DNA of 64,000 nt from Massilia sp. Root351. Its GTDB lineage: Bacteria > Pseudomonadota > Gammaproteobacteria > Burkholderiales > Burkholderiaceae_D. Below the pieces are notes generated by a model. It saw only the letters and a list, made by a program, of their open reading frames with translations. It searched no databases and was not told the origin of the DNA. The stretch covers positions 1 through 64,000 of the forward strand of contig NZ_LMDJ01000012.1 of assembly GCF_001425045.1 (NCBI RefSeq). The letters run 5' to 3'. Both the position numbers and the translations under genes were made by a program. Every line of letters starts with the position of its first letter. Positions within the stretch are counted from its first letter, which is position 1. Positions 54,659 through 64,000 of the stretch are shown piece by piece.

Positions 54659-55603
54659 CTAAACATTGCAAGCCAGCAACGCGCGCACATGGGCGGCAGC
54701 GCCGCCAGTCAGGCCGGCCATACTATAGCCGCCTTCCAGAATAGAGACGATGCGGCCCTGCGCAGTATCTGCAGCCACTTCCATCAACTCCCGCGTAATC
54801 CAGTGAAAGTCCGCATCCACCAGCTGCAGGCCAGCCAGCGGATCATCGCGGTGGGCATCGAAGCCAGCGGAGATGACGATCAACTCCGGCGCCCAATTGC
54901 GCAGCGCGGGCAGCAGGTCGTGGCGAATGCGGTCGCGGAACATGGGCGAATCGCAGCCGGGCGGCAGCGGCACGTTGAGGATGTTGTTGCGGCTGCCCGT
55001 TTCGCTGCGCAGGCCGGTGCCGGGGTATAGCGGCGACTGATGGCAGGAGGCGTAGAACAGCCCGGGCAGCGGCGCGAACGCGGCTTGCGTGCCGTTGCCA
55101 TGGTGGACGTCGAAATCGACCACGGCCACCCTCTCCAGCTCATACGCACGGCTGGCATGCGCGGCGGCGATGGCGGCGTGGTTGAAGATGCAGAAGCCCA
55201 TGGCGCGGTCCGGCTCGGCGTGGTGGCCACAGGGGCGCGTGGCGCAGAACACGTTGGCCGCTTTGCCCAGCATCACGTCGTCCACGGCGGCGCAGGCGGC
55301 GCCGATGCAGCGCATGACGGCGCGCCAGGAGCCGGCCGAGAGCATGGTGTCGCCGCCGTCCAGCGGCACGGCGCCGCGCGCGGGCAACGCTTCCAGGATG
55401 GCGTCGTAGTAGTCGGCGTCGTGTATCAGTTCTGTCTGGGCGCGCGTGCCCATCGGGGCTACCTGCCAGTCCAGCGCGGCGAACTCGGGGGCCTTCAGCG
55501 CTTCCAGCACCAGCGCCAGCCGCTGCGGCGATTCGGGGTGGCCCTCTCCCGGCTGGTGGTCGTAGCAGTCGACGTGGGTGTAGACGCGGGTGCGCTGTTT
55601 CAT
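54659..55603 (-). CDS. Histone deacetylase family protein (class II, acetylpolyamine amidohydrolase-like)
   Basis: 314 aa. HHAEPDRAMGFCIFNHAAIAA, VAVVDFDVHHGNGTQAAF (zinc Asp and His), ISAGFDAHRDDPLAGL and SILEGGYSMAGL are the HDAC catalytic landmarks. Deacetylates acetyl-lysine or acetylated small molecules. Start directly follows the truncated isomerase gene (12 bases). A relic of its 3' end lies at 52905-52992. Confidence 0.92.
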   Translation of the reverse strand: MKQRTRVYTHVDCYDHQPGEGHPESPQRLALVLEALKAPEFAALDWQVAPMGTRAQTELIHDADYYDAILEALPARGAVPLDGGDTMLSAGSWRAVMRCIGAACAAVDDVMLGKAANVFCATRPCGHHAEPDRAMGFCIFNHAAIAAAHASRAYELERVAVVDFDVHHGNGTQAAFAPLPGLFYASCHQSPLYPGTGLRSETGSRNNILNVPLPPGCDSPMFRDRIRHDLLPALRNWAPELIVISAGFDAHRDDPLAGLQLVDADFHWITRELMEVAADTAQGRIVSILEGGYSMAGLTGGAAAHVRALLACNV

Positions 55604-55615
55604 GAAGGGCCCAGG

Positions 55616-56278
55616 TTAGTCCAGCAGGAACAGGTTGTCCGAGCCGGTGTCGCGGATGACGGCGAGCGCCTGCGCGCTGCCGGTGAGGAAATGGTCGGCC
55701 GTCTCCGGCGCGCTGCCCGGGCCGGCCATGCTGGCGGCGCAGGCAGCGTCGGCCACGCTGTGCGGGGCGATCTGCAGGGCGATGCCGTGCGGCTTGAGCG
55801 CGGCTGCGGCGTAGCGCAGGTTGTGCACCAGGGTCTGGCGCGCCAGGTCAGGCAGCAGCTCGGGCGGCAGCAGTCCGGCCAGGCAGCGCAGCTGGCGCGT
55901 GCCCAGGGGCCGCGCGTAGCGGATGGCTTCTTCCACGCCGTAGCGGAATTCGCTCACGCGCGCGGGGTGGCAGGCGATGCCGCGCTCGCCGCCTTTCCAG
56001 TCGCCGGCCGGCAGGCAGAAGCGCATCAGCTGCAGGCCGTGGCTGCATAGCCGGTGCGCTATCTGCTCCACCGGATACGAGTACGGGAACATGAATTCCA
56101 CGCGGCCGTAGCCGGCTTGCGCGGCCGCGTCAAAGCGGTCGAGAAACGGCAGGTCGCTGAACAGGCGGTTCAGGTGGGCCGCCGGTTTAAGCGCGGTGCC
56201 CGCCGCTGCGCCGAAGCCGGCGCAGGGTGCGGGAATGGCGCCGGCGCTGGCCTCAGCGCTGGAGGTGGCGTGCTGCAT
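55616..56278 (-). pseudogene. Hydroxypyruvate isomerase-like protein, C-terminally truncated
   Basis: 220 aa with N-terminal ~30-residue low-complexity lead, then a TIM-barrel Hyi-like sequence (AAHLNRLFSDLPFLDRFDAAAQAGYGRVEFMFPYSYP, QLMRFCLPAGDWKGGERGIACHP). Family members are about 260 aa without the lead; here the sequence stops at SDNLFLLD, where homologues continue with the DIYH metal site and the second catalytic Glu. Those are missing, so activity is doubtful. Upstream neighbour frc2 lies 23 bases away, so it was in the oxalate operon (glyoxylate/hydroxypyruvate link). Confidence 0.7.
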
Positions 56279-56301
56279 GATGCTCTGCCTTGGCCAGCGG
56301 C

Positions 56302-57549
56302 TCAGATCACGCGCTCGTCGCGCAGCGCGTTGATCTGCAGGTCGTTGTAGCCCAGCTCGCGCAGCACCTCGTCGGTGTGCTCGCCCAGCAGCGGCGAGCG
56401 GATGATGTCGGTGGGGCTGTCGGAAAGCTTGATGGGGTTGCCCACCGTGAGGTATTTGCCGCGCTCGGGGTGGTCCACTTCCACGATGGTGCCGCTGGCG
56501 CGCAGCGACGGTTCTTCGGCGATTTCCTTCATCGACAAGATTGGCCCGCAGGGGATGTCGAACTTGTTCAGGATGTCCATGGCCTCGAACTTGGTGTGCT
56601 CGCGGGTCCACTCTTCCACCGTGGCGAAGATGGACATCAGGCGCGGCAGGCGCGCGCGCGGGGTGGCATAGTCGGGGTCCGTGATCCAGCCTTCGCGGCC
56701 GATCACGCGGCAGATGGCGGGCCATACCGGTGCCTGGGCGATGAAGTAGATGTAGGCGTTGGGGTCGGTCTCCCAGCCTTTGCATTTGAGGATCCAGCCG
56801 GGCTGGCCGCCGCCGGAGGCGTTGCCGGCGCGCGGCACGGAGTCGCCGAAGGTGCCTTCGGCGAACTGGGGGTATTCCTCCATGGTGCCGGTGCGCTCCA
56901 GGCGCTGCTGGTCGCGCAGTTTTACGCGGCACAGGTTGAGCACCGCGTCCTGCATGGCGGTGTCCACCTTCTGGCCCCGGCCGGTGGCATTGCGCTGGTA
57001 CAGGGCGGTGACGATGCCGAGCGCCAGGTGCAGGCCGCTGCCGCTGTCGCCGATCTGGGCGCCGCTGACCACGGGTGGGCCGTCGTCGAAGCCGGTGGTG
57101 GCGGCGGCGCCGCCGGCGCATTGGGCCACGTTTTCGTACACCTTGCAGTTCTGGTAGGGGCCGGGGCCGAAGCCTTTCACGGACGCGACGATCATGCGCG
57201 GGTTGAGCTCCTGGATGCGCTCCCAGCTGAAGCCCATGCGGTCCAGGGCGCCGGGGGCGAAGTTCTCCACCAGTACGTCGCAGTCGCGTATCAGGGTTTC
57301 CAGCACCTGCTTGCCCATGGTTTTTTTGGTGTCCAGCGTGATGGAGCGCTTGTTGTGGTTCAGCATGGTGAAGTACAGGCTGTCCACCCCGGGGATGTCG
57401 CGCAGCTGGCCACGGGTGGCGTCGCCCTCGCCTGCGCGTTCCACTTTAATCACGTCGGCGCCGAACCATGCCAGCAGCTGGGTACAGGTCGGCCCCGATT
57501 GCACATGGGTGAAGTCGAGGACGCGCACCCCGTCTAATGCTTTGCTCAT
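56302..57549 (-). CDS. frc: Second formyl-CoA:oxalate CoA-transferase
   Basis: 415 aa, highly similar to the product at 39779-41032 ([22 protein letters not shown]; catalytic Asp168 in IGDSGSG; loop [10 protein letters not shown]). Start 57549 has GGAGA upstream; the longer frame to 57651 overlaps the operator palindrome. May serve oxalate with different CoA donors, or another dicarboxylate. Operator TTGACCCCGGTCAA about 100 bases upstream places it in the same regulon. Confidence 0.92.
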   Translation of the reverse strand: MSKALDGVRVLDFTHVQSGPTCTQLLAWFGADVIKVERAGEGDATRGQLRDIPGVDSLYFTMLNHNKRSITLDTKKTMGKQVLETLIRDCDVLVENFAPGALDRMGFSWERIQELNPRMIVASVKGFGPGPYQNCKVYENVAQCAGGAAATTGFDDGPPVVSGAQIGDSGSGLHLALGIVTALYQRNATGRGQKVDTAMQDAVLNLCRVKLRDQQRLERTGTMEEYPQFAEGTFGDSVPRAGNASGGGQPGWILKCKGWETDPNAYIYFIAQAPVWPAICRVIGREGWITDPDYATPRARLPRLMSIFATVEEWTREHTKFEAMDILNKFDIPCGPILSMKEIAEEPSLRASGTIVEVDHPERGKYLTVGNPIKLSDSPTDIIRSPLLGEHTDEVLRELGYNDLQINALRDERVI

Positions 57550-57650
57550 AAACGTGTCTCCAGGTAGGTATAGTTTTTTGATAGATAGTATGGCATGCGG
57601 TTCGCACCGCGAGATAGTTCCATGATAGGCAGTGCCGCTTTCAACGCGCA

Positions 57651-57707
57651 TTGACCCCGGTCAAGATTCGCAAGATGGCCATATTGCGGAAAATTGACTG
57701 CGGTCAT
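57651..57707. promoter_or_regulatory. Two oxalate-regulon palindromes before frc2/qor
   Basis: TTGACCCCGGTCAA (57651-57664, perfect arms) and TTGACTGCGGTCAT (57694-57707, weaker), spaced 43 bases apart, about four helical turns. They lie in the divergent region between the second frc and the quinone oxidoreductase gene. Confidence 0.7.
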
Positions 57708-57765
57708 GGGGATTTTCCGGCGCCGCGCCTACCATCGGTTTCCTCTATTTCTAGAAGGGGGAACC

Positions 57766-58746
57766 ATGCGCGCTATCGAAATTACGCAGCCGGGAGGGCC
57801 GGAGGTGCTGCAGTTGTGCGAGCGTCCGCGCCCGTCGCTTTTGCCGGGGCAGGTGCTGATCAAGGTGCATGCGGCGGGAATCAACCGGCCGGATTTGTTG
57901 CAGCGCGTCGGGAAGTATCCGGTGCCGGAGGGCGCGTCCGATCTGCCGGGACTGGAGGTGGCGGGCGAGATCGTGGCGGGGCATGTGGGGGATAGCGGCT
58001 GGCATATCGGGGACAAGGTGTGCGCGCTGGTGCAGGGCGGCGGGTATGCGCAGTACTGCCCGGCGCAGATCGAGCTGTGCCTGCCGATTCCGGAGGGCTG
58101 GTCGATGCTGGAGGCGGCGTCGCTGCCTGAGACGTTCTTTACGGTGTGGAGCAATGTGTTCGACCGGGCCGCGCTGGCGCCCACCGAGACATTGCTGGTG
58201 CAGGGCGGAACGTCGGGGATCGGGGTGACGGCGATCCAGCTGGCCAAGGCCTTGGGACACAGGGTGTTCACCACGGCGGGGTCGGACGAGAAGTGCCGGG
58301 CTTGCACGGAGCTGGGGGCCGACCTGGCGATCAATTACCGCACCGGGGACTTCGTGGCGGCGGTAAAGGATGCGACCGGCGGCAAGGGCGTGGATGTAAT
58401 CCTGGATATGGTGGGCGGGGATTATGTGCCGCGCGAGCTGAATTGCCTGGCAGATGATGGGCGGCTGGTGTTCATCGCGCTGCTGGGCGGGGCCAGGGTG
58501 GAGGTGCCACTGGGGCAGATTTTGCTGCGCAGGTTGAGTGTGACGGGATCGACGTTACGCCCACGGCCGGTGGCGTTCAAGGCGGCCATTGCGCGCAAGC
58601 TGCGCGAGAAGGTGTGGCCGTTGATCGAGGATGGCTTGATCAGGCCGGTGATATATCGGACGTATCCGTTGGAGCAGGCGGCCGAGGCGCACGCGCTGAT
58701 GGAGACCAGCGCGCATATCGGGAAGGTGATGCTGCAGGTGGCGTGA
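57766..58746 (+). CDS. NAD(P)H:quinone oxidoreductase, zinc-independent MDR family (PIG3-like)
   Basis: 326 aa. MRAIEITQPGGPEVLQL start, KVHAAGINRPDLLQRVGKYPVPEGASDLPGLEVAGEI, cofactor site LLVQGGTSGIGVTAIQLAKALGHRVFTTAGS, IGKVMLQVA end. Reduces quinones or reactive carbonyls with NADPH. Start at 57766 is preceded by AGAAGGGGG. Divergent from frc2; possible regulon membership through the shared palindromes. After it, 58747-58921 contains no gene I can support. Confidence 0.9.
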   Translation: MRAIEITQPGGPEVLQLCERPRPSLLPGQVLIKVHAAGINRPDLLQRVGKYPVPEGASDLPGLEVAGEIVAGHVGDSGWHIGDKVCALVQGGGYAQYCPAQIELCLPIPEGWSMLEAASLPETFFTVWSNVFDRAALAPTETLLVQGGTSGIGVTAIQLAKALGHRVFTTAGSDEKCRACTELGADLAINYRTGDFVAAVKDATGGKGVDVILDMVGGDYVPRELNCLADDGRLVFIALLGGARVEVPLGQILLRRLSVTGSTLRPRPVAFKAAIARKLREKVWPLIEDGLIRPVIYRTYPLEQAAEAHALMETSAHIGKVMLQVA

Positions 58747-58921
58747 TTCCGGCGGGGCGGCGGGGCTGGCATGGCGGGTTACGGCGCGGGGCGCCTGACC
58801 TGCCCTACGGTCCATCGGACCAAGGGGCCAACTAGCCGATGGCGGCGCGCATCCGTAGGGCGGGTCAGGCGGCGGCAGCCGCCGTACCCCGTCATTGAGC
58901 CGCCGACGACGTGTCGGCAGG

Positions 58922-59185
58922 TTACGAGCCGGCGGTGGCAGCGGCGCCGCGCGCGGGCGCGGGCGTCAGCCGCACGGTATTGGCCTGGATAGAGGCCAGA
59001 ACAGGCGGCGCCAGCCCCTCACCGCCATGTTCGGCCACATGCGCCAGCAGCTGGCGCCGCATCGGCGGCGCCCAGTAACGCTGCAGGTGGTTGGCGATCT
59101 CGGTGCTGGCTTCCTCCTGGTCCGGGTAGGACGCGAAGAAGGAGCCGATCTGGTTGGCCATGGTGACCAGGTGGTGAATGTTCAT
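58922..59185 (-). CDS. fdsD: NAD-dependent formate dehydrogenase delta subunit
   Basis: 87 aa. NIHHLVTMANQIGSFFASYPDQEEASTEIANHLQRYWAPPMRRQLL is the FdsD pattern (MANQIG-x-FF, H-x2-(R/K)-(F/Y)W-x-PRMR). Small assembly/stability subunit. ATG at 59185, 13 bases after fdsA. The usual fdsC (FdhD-like sulfurtransferase) between fdsA and fdsD is absent here. Confidence 0.9.
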   Translation of the reverse strand: MNIHHLVTMANQIGSFFASYPDQEEASTEIANHLQRYWAPPMRRQLLAHVAEHGGEGLAPPVLASIQANTVRLTPAPARGAAATAGS

Positions 59186-59198
59186 GGTCTCTCCTTCG

Positions 59199-62051
59199 TT
59201 ATGCCGACTGCGCGGTGGCAGCATCCTTGTGCGCCATCTGCTCTTCGTGGAAGCGCGCGAATTCCAGCTGCCAGTCGGACTGCTGCTGCACCGGCATCAC
59301 TTGCACCGCCGTCACCTTGTATTCCGGGCAGTTGGTGGCCCAGTCCGAGTTCTCGGTGGTGATCACGTTCGCGCCGGATTCCGGGAAGTGGAAGGTGGTG
59401 TACACCACGCCAGGCTGCATGCGCTCCGTTACCAGCGCGCGCAGCACGGTCTCCCCCGCCCGGCTCTGGATGCCCACCCACTGGTCGTCCTTGATGCCGC
59501 GCTCCTGCGCGTCGTGCGGGTGGATCTCCAGCCTGTCCTCGGCGTGCCAGCGCACGTTCTCGGTGCGGCGCGTCTGCGCGCCCACGTTGTACTGCGACAG
59601 GATACGGCCGGTGGTCAGGATCAGCGGGTACATGCGCGTAACCTTCTCGTCGGTCGGCACATATTGCGTGATGATGAAGCGCCCCTGGCCGCGCACGAAG
59701 CGGTCGATGTGCATGGTCGGCGTGCCTTCCGGCGCGGCGTCGTTGCACGGCCACTGGATGCTGCCCAGCTTGTCCAGCTTGGCGTAGCTCACGCCGCTGA
59801 AGGTCGGCGTCAGGCGCGCGATTTCGTCCATGATCTGCGACGGGTGCGTGTAGTTCATCGGGTAGCCCAGGCGGTTTGACAGCTGCACGGTCACTTCCCA
59901 GTCGGCATAGCCGGCCTTGGGCGCCATCACCTTGCGCACGCGCGAGATACGGCGCTCGGCGTTGGTGAAGGTGCCGTCCTTCTCCAGGAAGGAGGAACCG
60001 GGCAGCAGCACGTGGGCGTACTTGGCGGTTTCGTTCAGGAAGATATCCTGCACCACGATGCACTCCATGGCTTCCATGGCGGCGATCACGTGCTGGGTGT
60101 TGGGGTCGGACTGCACGATGTCCTCGCCTTGGCAATACAGGCCCTTGAAGCTGCCGTCCAGCGCCGCTTCGAACATGTTGGGGATGCGCAGGCCGGGTTC
60201 GGCCTGCAGTTCCACGCCCCACGCGGCTTCGAACTGCATGCGCACGGTGGTGTCGGACACGTGGCGGTAGCCCGGCAGCTCGTGCGGGAAGGAGCCAATG
60301 TCGCACGAGCCCTGCACGTTGTTCTGGCCGCGCAGCGGATTCACGCCCACGCCTTCGCGGCCCACGTTGCCGGTGGCCATGGCCAGGTTGGCGATGCCCA
60401 TCACGGTGGTGGAGCCTTGCGCATGCTCGGTCACGCCCAGGCCGTAGAAGATGGCGCCGTTGCCGCCGGTGGCGAACAGGCGGGCCGCGGCGCGCACCTG
60501 TTCGGCCGGCACGCCAGTGACAGCTTCCATGGCTTCGGGCGAGTTCGATTCCTGCGCCACGAATTCGCGCCACTGGTTGAATGCGCGCAGTTCGCAGCGC
60601 TCGGCGATGAAGTCTTCGGCCAGCAGGCCTTCGGTCACGATCACGTGGGCCAGCGAGCTGACCATGGCGACGTTGGTGCCGGGGCGCAGTTGCAGGTGAT
60701 GCTGGGCGCGGATGTGCGGCGACTTCACCAGGTCGATGCGGCGCGGATCGATGACGATCAGCTTGGCGCCCTGGCGCAAGCGACGCTTCATGCGCGAGGC
60801 GAACACGGGGTGTCCGTCGGTCGGGTTGGCGCCGATCACCATGATGACGTCGGACTTGGCCACGGACGCGAAGGTCTGCGTGCCGGCCGATTCGCCCAGG
60901 GTCTGCTTCAGGCCGTAGCCGGTGGGCGAGTGGCAAACGCGGGCGCAAGTGTCCACGTTGTTGTTGCCGAACGCTGCGCGCACCAGCTTTTGCACCAGGT
61001 AGCCTTCCTCGTTGGTGCAACGCGAGGAGACGATGCCGCCGATGGAGTCCTGGCCGTGCTTGGCCTGGATGCGCTTGAATTCGGAGGCCGCGTAGTCCAG
61101 CGCCTCGTCCCAGGACACTTCCTTCCAAGGATCGGTGATTTTGGAGCGTATCATCGGCTTCAGGATGCGGTCCTTGTGGGTGGCGTAGCCCCAAGCGAAG
61201 CGGCCTTTCACGCACGCGTGGCCTTCGTTGGCCTTGCCGTCCTTGGTGGGCACCATGCGCACCACTTCGCTGCCCTTCATTTCCGCGTCGAGCGAGCAAC
61301 CCACGCCGCAATAGGCGCAAGTGGTGGTCACCTTGTGTTCGGCCTGGCCCATCCAGATAACGGTTTTCTCTTGCAGGGTGGCGGTCGGGCAGGCTTCCAC
61401 GCAGGCGCCGCAGGACACGCACTCCGATTCCATGAACGATTCGCCCTGCCCGGCCGACACGCGCGATTCGAAGCCGCGTCCGGAAATCGTCAGCGCGAAA
61501 GTGCCCTGGGTTTCCTCGCAAGCGCGCACGCAGCGGTTGCAGACGATGCACTTGGACGAGTCGAAGGTGAAGTAGGGATTCGATTCATCCTTCTTCAGCT
61601 TCAGGTGGTTGGCGCCTTCATAGCCGTAGCGCACTTCGCGCAGGCCGGTCACGCCGGCCATGTCCTGCAGCTCGCAGTTGCCGTTGGCCGGGCAGGTCAG
61701 GCAGTCCAGCGGGTGGTCGGAGATGTAGAGCTCCATCACGCCCTTGCGCAGTTCCTGCAGCTTGGACGTCTGGGTGCGCACCACCATGCCCTCCTCCACC
61801 GGCGTGGTGCAGGAGGCCGGATAGCCGCGCCGGCCTTCGATCTCCACCAGGCACAAACGGCAGGAGCCGAACGGCTCCAGGCTGTCGGTGGCGCACAGCT
61901 TGGGAATGTTGGTGCCGCTTTCGGCGGCGGCACGCATCACCGAGGTGCCGGCGGCCACCGTCACGCGCTGGCCGTCGATGGTGAGCGTCACGAAGTCGGT
62001 GGCCAAGCTGGGCGGGGTGCCGAAGTCGCGGCTGATAATGGTCTCGATCAT
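59199..62051 (-). CDS. fdsA: NAD-dependent formate dehydrogenase alpha (molybdopterin) subunit
   Basis: 950 aa. N-terminal [2Fe-2S] domain (CRLCLVEIEG), His/Cys cluster site DHPLDCLTCPANGNCELQ, two [4Fe-4S] motifs (CIVCNRCVRAC, CVSCGACVEAC), a further cluster TCAYCGVGC, then the bis-MGD domains with the Mo-ligand Cys in ARVCHSPTGYG. Oxidises formate to CO2 and passes electrons via FdsB/G to NAD. Removes the formate made from oxalate. Ten bases separate it from fdsB. Confidence 0.95.
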   Translation of the reverse strand: MIETIISRDFGTPPSLATDFVTLTIDGQRVTVAAGTSVMRAAAESGTNIPKLCATDSLEPFGSCRLCLVEIEGRRGYPASCTTPVEEGMVVRTQTSKLQELRKGVMELYISDHPLDCLTCPANGNCELQDMAGVTGLREVRYGYEGANHLKLKKDESNPYFTFDSSKCIVCNRCVRACEETQGTFALTISGRGFESRVSAGQGESFMESECVSCGACVEACPTATLQEKTVIWMGQAEHKVTTTCAYCGVGCSLDAEMKGSEVVRMVPTKDGKANEGHACVKGRFAWGYATHKDRILKPMIRSKITDPWKEVSWDEALDYAASEFKRIQAKHGQDSIGGIVSSRCTNEEGYLVQKLVRAAFGNNNVDTCARVCHSPTGYGLKQTLGESAGTQTFASVAKSDVIMVIGANPTDGHPVFASRMKRRLRQGAKLIVIDPRRIDLVKSPHIRAQHHLQLRPGTNVAMVSSLAHVIVTEGLLAEDFIAERCELRAFNQWREFVAQESNSPEAMEAVTGVPAEQVRAAARLFATGGNGAIFYGLGVTEHAQGSTTVMGIANLAMATGNVGREGVGVNPLRGQNNVQGSCDIGSFPHELPGYRHVSDTTVRMQFEAAWGVELQAEPGLRIPNMFEAALDGSFKGLYCQGEDIVQSDPNTQHVIAAMEAMECIVVQDIFLNETAKYAHVLLPGSSFLEKDGTFTNAERRISRVRKVMAPKAGYADWEVTVQLSNRLGYPMNYTHPSQIMDEIARLTPTFSGVSYAKLDKLGSIQWPCNDAAPEGTPTMHIDRFVRGQGRFIITQYVPTDEKVTRMYPLILTTGRILSQYNVGAQTRRTENVRWHAEDRLEIHPHDAQERGIKDDQWVGIQSRAGETVLRALVTERMQPGVVYTTFHFPESGANVITTENSDWATNCPEYKVTAVQVMPVQQQSDWQLEFARFHEEQMAHKDAATAQSA

Positions 62052-62060
62052 CTAAGTCTC

Positions 62061-63616
<1,556 letters not shown>

Positions 63617-63620
<4 letters not shown>

Positions 63621-64000
63621 GCTGCTTCCTTCACTTTGGCCAGCAACGCGTCGAAGCGCGCCGGGGTGACGCGCGCATGCAGCGCTTCGTTGATCATCAT
63701 GGACGGCGCGGTGGCGCATTGGCCCAGGCAGTACACCGGCTCCAGCGCGAATTCTCCGTCCGTGGTGTGCGCGTGCAACTTGCAGCCCAGCGCGTGTTCG
63801 GCGTGCGCCAGCAGTGCGTCGCCGCCCATGCTCTGGCAGGCTTCTGCGCGGCAGATCTGCACCACCTTGCGCGCCGGCGCTTCGGTGCGGAAGTAGTGGT
63901 AGAAGGTGATCACGCCATGCACTTCGGCGCGCGACAGATTGAAGGTGGAGGCGATCTCTTCCACCTGCTCGGGCGGAATATAGCCGATGGCATCCTGGAT
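63617..64000 (-). CDS. fdsG: NAD-dependent formate dehydrogenase gamma subunit (NuoE-like), 5' truncated by window end
   Basis: The visible C-terminal 127 residues begin IQDAIGYIPPEQVEEIASTF and contain the [2Fe-2S] cysteines (CRAEACQSMG and CLGQCATAP). Reading continues past 64000; the N-terminus is outside the window. Electron transfer from FdsA clusters to FdsB. Confidence 0.92.

Noticed and set aside
55616..57121. A single continuous minus-strand frame that would fuse the isomerase to sequence inside frc2
   Set aside because: The upstream part is an off-frame reading of frc2 (Arg/Pro-rich). The isomerase has its own ATG at 56278.
57550..57651. 34-residue N-terminal extension of the second Frc
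   Set aside because: It would start inside the operator palindrome region and adds residues absent from Frc family proteins; ATG at 57549 has a good RBS.
58747..58921. Short frames between the quinone oxidoreductase and fdsD
   Set aside because: GC-biased shadows without RBS; no motif.

Overview
The window is a high-GC betaproteobacterial chromosome segment. The combination of an oxalate/formate catabolic cluster, many TonB-dependent receptors, a pectin-type polysaccharide locus and a type VI secretion (T6SS) effector remnant points to an Oxalobacteraceae member of the Massilia/Duganella/Telluria type. That placement is inferred from gene content, not from a search.

Layout. 1-3.35 kb: T6SS effector locus (end of an upstream gene, NS_2-type nuclease toxin, immunity protein, 5'-truncated vgrG). 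It carries five tandem direct duplications that break reading frames, so either a recombination hot spot or an assembly fault. 3.4-9.2 kb: two-component-regulator propeller histidine kinase, LysR regulator divergent from a dienelactone hydrolase, Tat-exported alpha/beta hydrolase. 9.2-16.8 kb: uronate/rhamnogalacturonan locus (SDR, FadR-like regulator, GH105, DUF4861, TonB receptor) with a shared FadR-like operator. 16.9-19.5 kb: MazEF-like pair overlapping a DUF1460 lipoprotein, nitroreductase, small secreted protein.

19.6-26.8 kb: the most unusual locus. It holds a Ser/Thr kinase with TPRs, a 176-aa unknown protein, a 53-aa double-glycine-leader peptide, an FHA/AAA+/Fis sigma-54 activator, and a flavin amine oxidase preceded by a clean -24/-12 promoter and palindromes. 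The 176-aa protein and the peptide share the C-terminal tag PECEVG. 27.1-32.2 kb: FNR-box-associated nucleotide salvage genes (beta-CASP nuclease, PRPP synthetase-like, AMP/thymidine phosphorylase-like) and a CAP protein. 32.4-39.7 kb: large TonB receptor, MsrA, SRPBCC protein, PHB depolymerase, PAS protein.

39.8-64 kb: oxalotrophy region: frc, oxc, Crp/Fnr-type regulator, 53-aa small protein, ketopantoate-reductase-like and FAH-like enzymes, oxalate/formate antiporter, LysR, second frc, quinone oxidoreductase and NAD-dependent formate dehydrogenase fdsGBA-D. A palindrome TTGACCGCGGTCAA recurs before oxc/crp, the small gene, the antiporter and the second frc, defining a putative oxalate regulon. 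Oxalate would be imported, activated by Frc, decarboxylated by Oxc and the formate oxidised to CO2 with NADH. The cluster is interrupted at 48.9-54.5 kb by a low-GC defence island: Hachiman (hamA-hamB) plus a DUF3223 gene, then relics of the flanking HDAC and LysR genes, a HEPN-motif protein and a degenerate tRNA-like element.
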